10,740 nucleotides of DNA from Actinomyces sp. HMSC035G02 (GCA_001838165.1 KV835910.1:36141-46880), one strand, 5' to 3'. Positions 1-9,996 are shown, counted from the first letter of the stretch. The notes: generated by a model not told the origin, from the letters alone. Program-made: numbers and translations.

Positions 1-2
1 TC

Positions 3-803
3 AAGGGTGGTTTCAACCTGGGTGGCACGATCTACCGTGATTCGGATACGTCGTACTCCAAGAGTGATTCTGAGCAGCGCTTTAAGGGTGTGACGGTTGC
101 TCTGTTGGGTGAGGATGGCACCCCGGTGCTCGACTCCGAGGGCAAGCCCATGACTGCGGTGACTGATGCCAATGGTGCCTACCAGTTTGTGGGTCTGGCT
201 CCTGCCTCGTACCGTGTGGTGATCGTGGATCCCGATAAGGGTGATCTGGCCGGTCTGATTCCGACCCAGGCGTACACGGGCCGAGGTGCCACCGAAGCTG
301 CGGTGACGATTACGAATGCGTCGGTGCAGGGCGTGGACTTCGGTCTGGTTGCCCCCGCCACGATCGGTGACCGCGTGTGGTACGACGAGGACGGTAACGG
401 TGCGGATAACGGCGAGCCCGGTGCACCGAACGTGACCGTGATCCTCAAGGACGCCACTGGTGCCGAGGTGGCTCGTACCACCACCGATTCTGATGGTCGT
501 TACCGTTTCACTGGCCTGATCCCTGGTACCTACACGGTCGACATCGAGGTTCCCGCCGGCTATAACGCTGCGACGACCTCGATGACCGTCACGGTTGGTG
601 AGGGTGAGGAGAACCTGGATGTGGACTTCCCGCTGACGGTGCCTCCGGCTCCGACTCCGGACACCCCGGCCACCACGGTTGCTAAGGTCCTGGCTCGTAC
701 CGGCTCGGACGCGTCTGTTCTGGGTGGTATGGCGGCCATGGCAGCTATCGCTGGCATCGCGGCTCTGGCGGGTAAGCGCCGCCGGAACCGCGAGGAGGCC
801 TAA
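3..803 (+). CDS. C-terminal part of a cell-wall-anchored SdrD-B/Cna-B repeat surface protein (5' end outside window)
   Basis: The reading frame is open from the left edge (first full codon at position 3), so only the last 266 residues are visible. They include a partial and then a complete SdrD-B/Cna-B-like beta-sandwich repeat. The complete one starts near 360 with GDRVWYDEDGNG and ends with a TDSDGRYRFTGLIPGTY block. Asp-rich turns of this kind bind Ca2+ in family members. A short Pro/Thr linker (PPAPTPDTP) follows, then LARTG (690-704), a hydrophobic Ala/Gly/Met helix and a KRRR-containing tail. This is a sortase-dependent cell-wall sorting signal, so the protein is probably a surface adhesin or pilin-like subunit. 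The motif is LAxTG rather than LPxTG, which points to a class E-type sortase. Codon use differs from the neighbours, with many GGT, GCT, GTT and CGT codons, consistent with high expression. The ligand and total length cannot be judged here. Confidence 0.88.
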   Translation, partial: KGGFNLGGTIYRDSDTSYSKSDSEQRFKGVTVALLGEDGTPVLDSEGKPMTAVTDANGAYQFVGLAPASYRVVIVDPDKGDLAGLIPTQAYTGRGATEAAVTITNASVQGVDFGLVAPATIGDRVWYDEDGNGADNGEPGAPNVTVILKDATGAEVARTTTDSDGRYRFTGLIPGTYTVDIEVPAGYNAATTSMTVTVGEGEENLDVDFPLTVPPAPTPDTPATTVAKVLARTGSDASVLGGMAAMAAIAGIAALAGKRRRNREEA

Positions 804-851
804 CCCCAACGTGGGCGCACGCCCCACACGGGGGTAAGCCCACCAAGAGGT

Positions 852-890
852 GAGGGGGGCGCGAGACCATAGTGGTCTCGCGCCCCCCTC
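852..890 (+). terminator. Perfect 18-bp hairpin after the surface-protein gene
   Basis: Positions 852-869 and 873-890 are exact reverse complements (18 bp), separated by a 3-nt loop (TAG). The arms run from a G/C-only base through GCGCGAGACCA. No U-tract follows, as is common for actinobacterial intrinsic terminators. It lies 49 nt after the stop codon and before the dnaX promoter, so it probably ends the surface-protein transcript. A smaller interrupted stem (GTGGG 811-815 with CCCAC 823-827) lies between it and the stop codon. Confidence 0.8.
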
Positions 891-933
891 CCGCACACCC
901 ACTACCCAGCCCCGACCCCGTGCCCCGCCCCAG

Positions 934-951
934 CCTCGTCAATGAACGAGG
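934..951. other. Small inverted repeat upstream of dnaX
   Basis: CCTCGT (934-939) pairs with ACGAGG (946-951) around a 6-nt loop. Read on the minus strand it contains CGTTCATTGACGAGG, which differs at one base from CGTTCATCGACGAGG just after lysC (8351-8365). A related ATCGACGAGGCC lies after recR. Function unknown. It could be a minor terminator or operator element. Confidence 0.35.
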
Positions 952-1006
952 AGCCCGGCAGCGTGTGGAACGCGCGGCGCGGGGCGCAGATGAGGGTGGG
1001 AGCAAC

Positions 1007-1012
1007 TAGGCT
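1007..1012 (+). promoter_or_regulatory. Predicted -10 box (TAGGCT) for leaderless dnaX
   Basis: TAGGCT fits the actinobacterial TANNNT -10 pattern. It is separated by only 6 nt from the dnaX GTG at 1019, so transcription would begin at or beside the start codon. A GGAGG (1014-1018) directly abuts the GTG with no spacer, which is unusable as a normal ribosome binding site. An in-frame TAG at 1007-1009 excludes any start further upstream. No convincing -35 hexamer is visible. Confidence 0.55.
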
Positions 1013-1018
1013 TGGAGG

Positions 1019-3856
1019 GTGACCACAGCTCTGTATCGCCGGTATCGCCCCGACACCTTTGATCAGGTGATCGGTCAGGAACACGTGACGGAGCCGCTCA
1101 AGGCGGCGCTGCGCGCGAATCGCGTGACGCACGCGTACCTGTTCTCCGGGCCGCGCGGATGCGGCAAGACCACCTCGGCGCGCATTCTGGCGCGCTGCCT
1201 GAACTGCGCGCAGGGTCCCACGGACACTCCGTGCGGCCAGTGCGAATCGTGCCGTGAGCTGGCCACCGGCGGCCCCGGCTCGCTCGACGTCGTCGAGATC
1301 GACGCGGCCTCGCACGGCGGCGTTGACGATGCCCGCGACCTGCGCGAGCGCGCCACCTTTGCGCCGGTGCGCGACCGATACAAGATCTTCATCATCGACG
1401 AGGCCCACATGGTCACGAACCAGGGCTTCAATGCACTGCTCAAGCTCGTCGAGGAGCCGCCCGAGCACGTCAAGTTCGTCTTCGCGACGACGGAACCCGA
1501 GCGCGTCATCGGCACGATTCGCTCGCGCACACACCACTACCCGTTCCGCCTGGTGCCGCCGGACGTCCTCGGCCCGTACCTGACCGGCCTGTGCGCCGAG
1601 GAGCACATCGGCGTGGGCGAGGGCGTGCTGACCCTCGTCATGCGCGCGGGCGGCGGCTCGGTGCGAGACACCCTGTCGGTGCTCGACCAGCTGATGGCCG
1701 GAGCGATCGACGGGCAGGTCACCTACCAGACGGCCGTCGCGCTGCTCGGCTACACGGACTCCGCCCTGCTGGATGAATCCGTCGACGCTCTCGCGGGTGG
1801 CGACGGCGCGGCTGCCTTCCGCGTCGTCGAGCGCATGGTCGAGTCCGGCCACGACCCGCGCCGCTTCGTCGAGGACCTGCTCCAGCGCCTGCGCGACCTC
1901 CTCATCATCGCGGTCGCCGGCGACGGCGCGCGTGACGTCCTGGCGGACACCCCGCACGACCAGTTCGAGCGCATGCAGCGCCAGGCGCAGAACTGGGGCC
2001 CGCACGGCCTGTCCCGCGCCGCCGACCTGACCGACGAGGCCCTGCGAGCCATGACGGGTGCGACCTCGCCTCGCCTGCAGCTCGAGCTCCTCGTCGGCCG
2101 TATCCTCGTTCCAGCCCCCGGCCCCGCCCAGGCCCCCGTTCAGGGCATGGTCGGCATGACCGGTGGGGGAGCGCCGCACGAGGTGGCCTCCGCGTCGTCC
2201 GAGGCGTCCTCGGGTCGTTTCGGCGCCCGCGAGGCCCGCGAGGCCCTGGCCCGCAAGAAGCAGGAACGCGCCGAGGCCTCGGCCCCCGCCCCGCAGGCGC
2301 CCGCATCGTCTGCCGCGCCCGCCCCCCAGGGCGTGCCCGCGTGGGGCAGTGGCCCCGACTGGTCCGCTCAGAAGCCCGCGGCTCCGGAGCCGAGCTCCGC
2401 TCCCGCGCAGGCCGAGCGGCAGGAGGCCCCGCGCCGCGAGGCCGCCCGCGACAGCGCACCCGCCCGCGAGGCCGCGCCCGCGCAGGCCGAGCCGCGCCCT
2501 GCCGCTGCTGCGCGCCAGAGCCACGAATCCGCCGCGCCGCAGCGCCCCGAGGCACCCGCCCGCGCAGAGGCCCCGGCTTCCGGCCGCGACGCCGACATGC
2601 TGCGCGGTCGCTGGAACGAGGTCGTCGAACGCCTGTCCTCCATCAGCCGCGTCACGTGGTCGATGGTCGGAGGCAACGCTCAGCTGGGCGCCGTCGACGG
2701 CTCCCGCGTGGTCCTCCTCTTCCCCGTCGAGGCCATGGTCAACGCCTTCTCGCGCGGCCCCCGCGCGGCCGACGTCGAAAAGGCCATCAACGAGGTCACC
2801 GGCCTGACCGTGAGCGTGTCCGCACAGGTTGGGCAGGCCTCGGGCGGCCCGGCGACGACCGGCCCGTCGGCGCAAGCCTCGCACCCCGGCCATGCCGCGC
2901 AGCCGTCCCAGCCCGGAGGCTGGGTCTCGGAGCCGCCCCCTTTTGATGAGGCCGCCGCGCAGGCGGCACCCCAGGGCGACCTCGAGCCTGCTGACACCGG
3001 TTGGCCGGAGCCTGCCCGTGCACCCGAACCCGCGCCCGAACCCGAGGATGCAGGCTGGCCCGAGCCCGCGACGGTGACGCCGATCCGACGCGAAGAACCC
3101 GTCGCGCCCGCAGCCCCGCCGGTCGCCCAGGACGAGGATCCGCAGCCCGCCGAGCGCCCCGCGCTGCCCGAGCGAGCCGCCCGCGCCCTCGCGGCCGCCC
3201 CCGACGTGACCGAGCAGGCCTCGTCCCCGAGAGTCGACGCGGCCCCGCGCAAGCGTTCCTTCACGGTCTTCCGCTACCCCGGCGACCCGGAGCCCACCGA
3301 CGAGCCGGCGGACGCGCCCGCGCAGGCCGAGCCGGCCTCGTCCCCCGTCTTCGACGACGCTCCCATCGAGCCCGCCGCGCACACCCCGTCGACCCCGACC
3401 GGCTGGGGCGACCCGGTCGTGATCCCGGGCGGCGCGTCCGTTAACTTTGACGACGGCGCGGACTCGTGGACCCCGCCCGAGTCCTCGGCCCCCGCCGACG
3501 TGACCCCGATCAGCGCTGCGCCGAGCGCCCCGGCGCAGGCCCCGGCCTGGCTGGCCGCGGCCCCCGAGCCAGCCCAGGACTCCGCGCCCGGATTCGGCGT
3601 CCCGGAACCCCAGAGCGACGCCACAGGCGCGTCCGATGGGCCGCTGACCGGACGCGCCGCCGCGGAGGCCGCTCTGCGCGAGAAGGCCCAGCGCGAGGCC
3701 GCCACCGTCTCGACCCGCACCCACGCGGCCGATGACGACAGCGCCAGCATCGACGACGAAAACATTGAAAACTCGCAGACGATCGGCCTGGCAGCGGTCC
3801 TGGAGATCCTCGGCGGACGCGTCATCGAAGAAAAGATGACCGAGGGAGGATACTGA
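1019..3856 (+). CDS. dnaX: DNA polymerase III subunit gamma/tau (clamp loader)
   Basis: AAA+ ATPase of the replicative clamp loader, which loads the sliding clamp and links the clamp loader to the polymerase. The N-terminus ([19 protein letters not shown]) is the family hallmark and fixes the GTG start. Walker A is GPRGCGKT (44-51). Zinc-site cysteines are C63, C72, C75 and C78. Walker B is IFIIDEAH (123-130), sensor 1 is ATTEP (156-160), and [13 protein letters not shown] (212-224) carries the sensor-2 Arg. The collar domain runs to about 365. Beyond it lie a long Ala/Pro/Glu-rich linker, a folded segment (about 522-605, from [16 protein letters not shown]), a second acidic Pro-rich linker with two GWPEPA copies (661-666 and 679-684), and a conserved-looking end ([17 protein letters not shown]). 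At 945 residues it is much longer than E. coli tau (643). The usual programmed A-rich slippery site is not seen. recR follows after one base. Confidence 0.96.
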   Translation: MTTALYRRYRPDTFDQVIGQEHVTEPLKAALRANRVTHAYLFSGPRGCGKTTSARILARCLNCAQGPTDTPCGQCESCRELATGGPGSLDVVEIDAASHGGVDDARDLRERATFAPVRDRYKIFIIDEAHMVTNQGFNALLKLVEEPPEHVKFVFATTEPERVIGTIRSRTHHYPFRLVPPDVLGPYLTGLCAEEHIGVGEGVLTLVMRAGGGSVRDTLSVLDQLMAGAIDGQVTYQTAVALLGYTDSALLDESVDALAGGDGAAAFRVVERMVESGHDPRRFVEDLLQRLRDLLIIAVAGDGARDVLADTPHDQFERMQRQAQNWGPHGLSRAADLTDEALRAMTGATSPRLQLELLVGRILVPAPGPAQAPVQGMVGMTGGGAPHEVASASSEASSGRFGAREAREALARKKQERAEASAPAPQAPASSAAPAPQGVPAWGSGPDWSAQKPAAPEPSSAPAQAERQEAPRREAARDSAPAREAAPAQAEPRPAAAARQSHESAAPQRPEAPARAEAPASGRDADMLRGRWNEVVERLSSISRVTWSMVGGNAQLGAVDGSRVVLLFPVEAMVNAFSRGPRAADVEKAINEVTGLTVSVSAQVGQASGGPATTGPSAQASHPGHAAQPSQPGGWVSEPPPFDEAAAQAAPQGDLEPADTGWPEPARAPEPAPEPEDAGWPEPATVTPIRREEPVAPAAPPVAQDEDPQPAERPALPERAARALAAAPDVTEQASSPRVDAAPRKRSFTVFRYPGDPEPTDEPADAPAQAEPASSPVFDDAPIEPAAHTPSTPTGWGDPVVIPGGASVNFDDGADSWTPPESSAPADVTPISAAPSAPAQAPAWLAAAPEPAQDSAPGFGVPEPQSDATGASDGPLTGRAAAEAALREKAQREAATVSTRTHAADDDSASIDDENIENSQTIGLAAVLEILGGRVIEEKMTEGGY

Positions 3857-3857
3857 C

Positions 3858-4451
3858 ATGTACGACGGCGCCCTGGCCGACCTCATCGACCAGTTCGGGC
3901 AGCTGCCGGGCATCGGCCCGAAGTCCGCGCAGCGCATGGCCATGCACGTCCTGGACGCCGAGCCCGAGGACGTCGCGCGCCTCGTCGACGCGATCAACGC
4001 GGTGCGCGGGCGCGTGCGTCACTGCGACATCTGCGGCAACCTCACGGAAGAGGACGAGTGCTCCATCTGCCGCGACGTGCGCCGTGACCCCAGCGCGATC
4101 TGCGTCGTCCAGGAACCCAAGGACATCCAGGCGATCGAGGGCGCGCGCGTGTTCCGCGGCCGCTACCACGTCCTCGGCGGCGTCATCGACCCGATTCACG
4201 GTGTGGGGCCCGACCAGCTGAACATCGCCTCGCTCATGAGCCGCCTCGCGGACGGGACGGTCACCGAGGTCATCCTGGCGACCAACCCGAACGTTGAGGG
4301 TGAGGCGACGGCCGCCTACCTTGCGCGCATGCTCTCCACGATGGGCGTCGAAACCTCGCGCCTGGCGATGGGCCTGCCCATGGGCGGGGACCTGGAGTAC
4401 GCGGACTCGGTGACGCTGGGCCGCGCGCTCGAGGGGCGTCGCCGCCTCTAG
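3858..4451 (+). CDS. recR: Recombination mediator protein RecR
   Basis: RecR acts with RecF/RecO to load RecA on gapped or SSB-coated DNA during recombinational repair. At 197 residues it has the usual family length. The order is a helix-hairpin-helix region (about 11-29, [15 protein letters not shown]), a four-Cys zinc finger (C56, C59, C68, C71 in CDIC and CSIC), a Toprim fold (about 79-175, with VVQEPKDI and [11 protein letters not shown]) and a C-terminal Walker-B-like segment ([11 protein letters not shown]). The start is an ATG preceded by GGGAGGA (3844-3850) at 7-nt spacing. The dnaX stop lies 1 nt upstream, so the two are cotranscribed. In many bacteria the nucleoid-associated gene ybaB/ebfC separates dnaX and recR; there is no room for it here. 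Confidence 0.97.
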   Translation: MYDGALADLIDQFGQLPGIGPKSAQRMAMHVLDAEPEDVARLVDAINAVRGRVRHCDICGNLTEEDECSICRDVRRDPSAICVVQEPKDIQAIEGARVFRGRYHVLGGVIDPIHGVGPDQLNIASLMSRLADGTVTEVILATNPNVEGEATAAYLARMLSTMGVETSRLAMGLPMGGDLEYADSVTLGRALEGRRRL

Positions 4452-4462
4452 GCTCTTATCGA

Positions 4463-4481
4463 CGAGGCCGTGGCTGCCTCG
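4463..4481 (+). terminator. Candidate terminator hairpin after recR
   Basis: CGAGGC (4463-4468) pairs with GCCTCG (4476-4481) around a 7-nt loop, 12 nt after the recR stop. It is a short stem without a T-run, so this is a weak call. Its left arm is part of ATCGACGAGGCC, a string also found after lysC (8356-8367). Confidence 0.45.
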
Positions 4482-4489
4482 CGCTGTTG

Positions 4490-4518
4490 GTGACGCACGT
4501 GTGACACAATCGTAGGGT
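4490..4518 (+). promoter_or_regulatory. Predicted promoter of the two-component operon
   Basis: A -35-like GTGACG (4490-4495, four matches to TTGACA) is separated by 17 nt from a TAGGGT -10 box (4513-4518). The GTG at 4526 comes 7 nt after the -10 box, so the transcript could start on it (leaderless). It is the best-formed promoter in the window. Confidence 0.6.
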
Positions 4519-4525
4519 CCATGCT

Positions 4526-5254
4526 GTGACAGACGAGGAGTCCATGATGGCGACGCAGGCGAGCTCAGACGCGCCCCGAGTGCTGGTTGTTGACGACGAG
4601 GCGATGCTGGCGGACCTGCTCTCGCAGGCCCTGCGCCACGAGGGTTGGGAGACGGCCACGGCGAAGGACGGGCTGGACGCGCTGGCGAAGGCGACGAGCT
4701 TCCACCCGGACGTCGTGATCCTCGACGTGCAGATGCCGCGCATGGACGGACTGGAGACGCTGGAGCGCCTGCGTGCTCGCGACCCGGAGCTGCCGGTCCT
4801 CTTCCTCACCGCCCGCGACGCGGTCGCGGATCGCGTCCAGGGATTGCGCGCGGGCGCGGACGATTACGTGACGAAGCCCTTCGACCTGGATGAGGTGGCG
4901 GCGCGTGTCGACGCCCTGCTGCGTCGCGCGGGGCGCACTCAGCAGGCGGTCTCGACGGTGCTGCAGGTCGCCGATCTGACCCTGGATGTGGACTCTCACG
5001 ATGTGCGCCGTGGCGGCGAAGAGATCACGTTAACGAACACTGAGTTCGAATTGCTCCGGTATCTCATGGAAAACGTTGGAATCGTGCTGTCGAAGCAGAA
5101 GATTCTGGACGCCGTGTGGAGCTACGACTTCGGTGGCCAGGTGAATGTTGTCGAGCTGTATATCTCTTACCTGCGTAAGAAGATCGACGCGGATCGCCCG
5201 GCACTCATTCGTACGGTGCGCGGCGCCGGTTACATCATGCGGGAGCCGCAGTGA
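4526..5254 (+). CDS. OmpR/PhoB-family response regulator
   Basis: This is a DNA-binding regulator paired with the downstream kinase. From the GTG at 4526 it is 242 residues. The receiver domain (about 18-130) has acidic pocket residues D23/D24, phospho-acceptor D67 in VVILDVQMPRMDG, T95 in LFLTARD and K117 in TKPF. A winged-helix domain (about 145-240) follows, with TNTEFELLRYLMENVG, NVVELYISYLRKKID and the terminal RTVRGAGYIMR. The closest remembered relatives are actinobacterial TrcR/CutR-type regulators, which is an impression and not a search result. Two starts compete: the leaderless GTG at 4526, or ATG 4544/4547 behind GAGGAG (4535-4540). The seven extra residues (VTDEESM) are not conserved in the family, so the protein start is uncertain. 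Confidence 0.94.
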   Translation: MTDEESMMATQASSDAPRVLVVDDEAMLADLLSQALRHEGWETATAKDGLDALAKATSFHPDVVILDVQMPRMDGLETLERLRARDPELPVLFLTARDAVADRVQGLRAGADDYVTKPFDLDEVAARVDALLRRAGRTQQAVSTVLQVADLTLDVDSHDVRRGGEEITLTNTEFELLRYLMENVGIVLSKQKILDAVWSYDFGGQVNVVELYISYLRKKIDADRPALIRTVRGAGYIMREPQ

Positions 5255-6810
5255 CGCGGCGACCGTCCCTGGCTGGGCGTCTCTCGCGCGCGCTGGCTGC
5301 GTGCGTCGCCCTCGCGCTCATCGTCATGGTCGCCGCGTCCACGTTGGTGATGCGCTCCTGGATGCTGGCCAACATGGACTCTGAGCTGCATCGCCTATCC
5401 CAGCGCGCGGGTGAGCATCTGGATGTCGATGATGCGCCGGACCCTGAGGTGGATGCGGATGATGATTCCGACGATGACTCCGACGAGGGTGCCCGCGCGG
5501 TCCCGCAGTCGGGCGGGCGGGTGCCTCGCCCCGGTGGGCCGGTCATTCCCGGTGGTCCCACCGGGCCTGGATTTGGTGGGTCCGGCATTTCCGAGGGCAC
5601 CCTTCAGTACGTGAACGAGGACGGGGAGTCGGCCGGTGCGGTCGTCTCCAACTTCTCGGTGAAGTACCTGGATCAGCATGCGCTGGAGATCCTGGCGCAT
5701 GTGCCCACGGATGGCGCGCCGCACACCGTCCGGCTGAAGGGATTGGGCACGTTCCGGGTGACCTCCCAGGTCGTGGGCAACAAGACCGTGCTCGTCGGCG
5801 TTCAGATGGACAGCGTTGATGACGTGGTCCTGATGCTTGTCGCGGTCGAGGTTGGCCTGTCCCTCATCGTCGCCATCGCGGCCGGGTTCGCCGGCCGAGC
5901 GTGGGTGCGCCGCGAGCTGCGACCCCTCGGTGTCGTGCGCGCGGCAGCCGCCGACATCGCGAGCCGCGACCTGGCCGACGACGCCGAGGACCTGACGCGC
6001 GTCGGCGAGGAGGCCACCTCCGGCCCCGTCGAGGTCGCCGACGTCGCGGGCGCTCTCAACTCGATGATCGACGCGGTCGAGGACGGCATGGAACGTCGCG
6101 CCCGCAGCGAGGCGAAGCTGCGCCAGTTCGTCGCCGACGCCTCCCACGAGCTGCGCACTCCGCTGGCATCCGTGCAGGGCTACGCGCAGCTCGCGCGCCG
6201 CGACATCGACGAGGCCTCCCGGACCCAGGCGCTCGAGCGCATCTCCTCGGAGGGGGCGCGCATGGCCTCCCTCGTGGAGGAGATGCTGACCCTGGCGCGC
6301 CTGGACGGTAACAGGGCTCTCAAACGGGAGAAAGTCGACGTTATCCCGCTGATACTGGACGCCCTGTCAGACGCGCACGTGGTCGCCCCCGACCACGCGT
6401 GGGAGCTCGGCGAGGCCTCGGACATCCAAGTGCTCGGCGACGAGGCCGCCCTGCGCCAGATCCTCACGAACCTGCTCGCGAACGCCCGCGTGCACACGCC
6501 CGCGGGTACCCGCGTCACGGTTTCTCTCAGCCCCCTTCCCGCCGATCGTGAAGCGGGGAGGGGTGCCCCGGCCTCGTCGATGGTGACCCTGCGCGTCGCG
6601 GACGACGGTCCCGGCATCCCGGCCGACATCCGCGACCGCGTCTTCGACCGTTTCGTGCGCGGCGACTCCTCGCGCACGCGCGACGGCCGCGGCTCCTCGG
6701 GCCTGGGAATGTCGATCGTCGAGTCGCTCGCCCGCGCGATGGGCGGCTCTGTGCGACTGGTCGACTCCGAGCGGGGGACCGTCATCGACGTGACATTGCC
6801 CGCCGCCTGA
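5251..6810 (+). CDS. Membrane sensor histidine kinase
   Basis: This is the partner of the upstream regulator. Its GTG overlaps that gene's stop as GTGA (4 nt), so translation is coupled. Of 519 residues, TM1 is about 13-34, an extracytoplasmic sensor about 35-188, TM2 about 190-214 and HAMP about 215-285. DHp contains FVADASHELRTPLASVQGY with phospho-acceptor H299. The catalytic domain has an N box (ILTNLLANARVHTP, N407/N411), G1 DDGPGI (451-456), F box FDRFVR and G2 GSSGLGMSIV (481-490). The enzyme is complete and should be active. The sensor's second half (GTLQYV to GLGTFRVTSQ) resembles TrcS/CutS-type kinases. Its first part is odd: a strongly acidic run (58-79, mostly Asp/Glu) followed by a Gly/Pro-rich loop (88-112). 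The signal is unknown; cations or cationic peptides are a guess from the acidic patch. It is followed by about 150 nt of non-coding DNA with no clear terminator. Confidence 0.95.
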   Translation: MTRRPSLAGRLSRALAACVALALIVMVAASTLVMRSWMLANMDSELHRLSQRAGEHLDVDDAPDPEVDADDDSDDDSDEGARAVPQSGGRVPRPGGPVIPGGPTGPGFGGSGISEGTLQYVNEDGESAGAVVSNFSVKYLDQHALEILAHVPTDGAPHTVRLKGLGTFRVTSQVVGNKTVLVGVQMDSVDDVVLMLVAVEVGLSLIVAIAAGFAGRAWVRRELRPLGVVRAAAADIASRDLADDAEDLTRVGEEATSGPVEVADVAGALNSMIDAVEDGMERRARSEAKLRQFVADASHELRTPLASVQGYAQLARRDIDEASRTQALERISSEGARMASLVEEMLTLARLDGNRALKREKVDVIPLILDALSDAHVVAPDHAWELGEASDIQVLGDEAALRQILTNLLANARVHTPAGTRVTVSLSPLPADREAGRGAPASSMVTLRVADDGPGIPADIRDRVFDRFVRGDSSRTRDGRGSSGLGMSIVESLARAMGGSVRLVDSERGTVIDVTLPAA

Positions 6811-6960
6811 GCGCGCCTGCGCGGACGACTCGTTTACGCGCTGATCAGGATCGTTGCAATTCCGGGCGTTACGAGGTCGTGTGTCCTGGGTCGCCCCGGC
6901 GCGTCCCATGTCACCCGCGCCCACATGCCGGTCTTTCCCGGCGCGATGCCTGGCGGGCCG

Positions 6961-6966
6961 TAGGAT
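6961..6966 (+). promoter_or_regulatory. Predicted -10 box (TAGGAT) of the lysC leader
   Basis: TAGGAT fits TANNNT and is followed after 7 nt by GTG (6974), the same geometry as before the response regulator. No good -35 hexamer is seen at 16-18 nt; TTTCCC (6934-6939) is 21 nt away. The GTG is not in frame with lysC but opens a short leader ORF. Confidence 0.5.
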
Positions 6967-6972
6967 TGTTGT

Positions 6973-7000
6973 GGTGGCGCACGCCACCCGAAGGCGTGCG
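6973..7000 (+). promoter_or_regulatory. Two mutually exclusive hairpins in the lysC leader
   Basis: Stem A is GGTGGC (6973-6978) with GCCACC (6983-6988), 6 bp around a 4-nt loop. Stem B is CGCACGCC (6978-6985) with GGCGTGCG (6993-7000), a perfect 8 bp around a 7-nt loop. They share 6978-6985, so only one can form at a time. Both lie inside the leader ORF, so a translating or stalled ribosome would decide between them. In GC-rich DNA such stems can also occur by chance. Confidence 0.35.
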
Positions 7001-7032
7001 AATCGGCACGTACCGATAGAAATGAGGCTCTA

Positions 7033-7033
<1 letters not shown>
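6974..7033 (+). CDS. Putative 19-codon leader peptide overlapping lysC
   Basis: GTG at 6974 opens MAHATRRRANRHVPIEMRL, and the TAG stop (7031-7033) shares its last base with the lysC GTG (7033-7035). The first codon sits at the predicted transcription start, so the ORF would be translated from a leaderless mRNA and would deliver terminating ribosomes directly onto the lysC start. A GAGG (7024-7027) at 5-nt spacing could also recruit ribosomes to lysC independently. The peptide holds five Arg, including three in a row, and only one each of Thr, Ile and Met, with no Lys. It is therefore not a classic Lys/Thr attenuator peptide. No homologue is recalled. Existence is inferred from geometry only. 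Confidence 0.4.
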
Positions 7034-9541
<2,508 letters not shown>

Positions 9542-9560
9542 GTGTTCCACTGACTGCGTG

Positions 9561-9595
9561 AACGCGCGGCGGCCCTGGCGGGCTGCCGCGCGTTT
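9561..9595 (+). terminator. Strong terminator after asd
   Basis: Positions 9561-9575 pair with 9580-9594 (15 bp including one G-T pair) around a 4-nt loop (TGGC). The right arm runs into TTT (9593-9595). It is the clearest intrinsic terminator in the window and lies 20 nt after the asd stop. Confidence 0.85.
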
Positions 9596-9666
9596 CCGTT
9601 GCGTGGTTGCTTGGTTGCTTGGTGCCCCACGGGTGTTCTGGGCGCCGGAGGGCTCGGCCGCTGTGT

Positions 9667-9768
9667 GTGCCGGTGGGCGGCGGCCCGCCCGCGAGCCGTC
9701 CGCGCTGCGAGCTTCGCTCGGCGCGTCGTCTCGAAGCCCGGCCAGGCCCCGCCACCGCCCACCGGCAC
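9667..9768. repeat. Imperfect palindrome P0
   Basis: Positions 9667-9684 and 9751-9768 are 18-nt inverted repeats matching at 17 positions. Inside, CGAG/CTCG (9692-9695 and 9730-9733), CGCGC/GCGCG (9701-9705 and 9721-9725) and CGAGC/GCTCG (9708-9712 and 9716-9720, loop TTC) continue the same fold, giving a long interrupted hairpin of about 102 nt. Confidence 0.65.
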
Positions 9769-9851
9769 CGCGGCCAGGCCCGCCGGTCCCTCCGGCGCCC
9801 TCCACACCAGTGGGGCCGGGTCTCTGATCGGAGGCTCGGCGCGTCGTCTCG
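9716..9851 (+). repeat. 18-nt direct repeat pair
   Basis: GCTCGGCGCGTCGTCTCG occurs exactly at 9716-9733 and 9834-9851, 118 nt apart. Each copy is followed by a related CCGGCCAGGCCCC or CCGGCCTGGCCCC tail. Between them, GGCCAGGC (9772-9779) is inverted as GCCTGGCC (9859-9866), with an inner CGCCGG/CCGGCG stem (9780-9796). The second copy may be part of another degenerate palindrome. Confidence 0.6.
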
Positions 9852-9881
9852 TCGTCCGGCCTGGCCCCTCCGCCGTCTCTG

Positions 9882-9996
9882 AAATTTCGCACGTAATTCC
9901 CTCACGGCTCTTTCAAATCCTGAATTTAGATCGTTGGAATTGCAACGTTTTCAGAGTTTGTTGAAACTTCGTCCAATCGAATTACGTGCGAGATTT
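9882..9996. repeat. A/T-rich imperfect palindrome P1
   Basis: Arms 9882-9899 (AAATTTCGCACGTAATTC) and 9979-9996 are 18-nt inverted repeats with one mismatch. The interior is also symmetric about 9939: TTTCAA/TTGAAA (9911-9916 and 9961-9966), CTGAA/TTCAG (9920-9924 and 9950-9954) and CGTTG/CAACG (9932-9936 and 9943-9947). By hand count the 115 nt are about 39% GC, far below the flanking DNA. No target-site duplication is evident. Confidence 0.7.

Noticed and set aside
2250..3856. Programmed frameshift in dnaX producing a short gamma form
   Set aside because: No A-AAA-AAG-type slippery heptamer with a downstream stem is seen. The few A-rich spots (for example AAGAAG near 2257) are not convincing.
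902..3997. A minus-strand open frame of 1031 codons opposite dnaX
   Set aside because: It is the mirror of a GC-biased coding strand. It is rich in Arg/Gly/Ala, has no recognisable domain, and runs past both dnaX ends only because stop codons are rare in this frame.
6811..6960. tRNA or other RNA gene between the kinase gene and lysC
   Set aside because: I looked for cloverleaf arms and a T-loop motif on both strands and found none. Only small stems such as GCCGG/CCGGC (6927-6942) are present.
9605..9620. Tandem GGTTGCTT repeat
   Set aside because: Only two copies of 8 nt, immediately after the asd terminator; too little to suggest a function.
9882..9996. Integron attC recombination site
   Set aside because: Size and imperfect palindrome would fit, but I could not find the required RYYYAAC and GTTRRRY core boxes at the ends, and there is no integrase or cassette.
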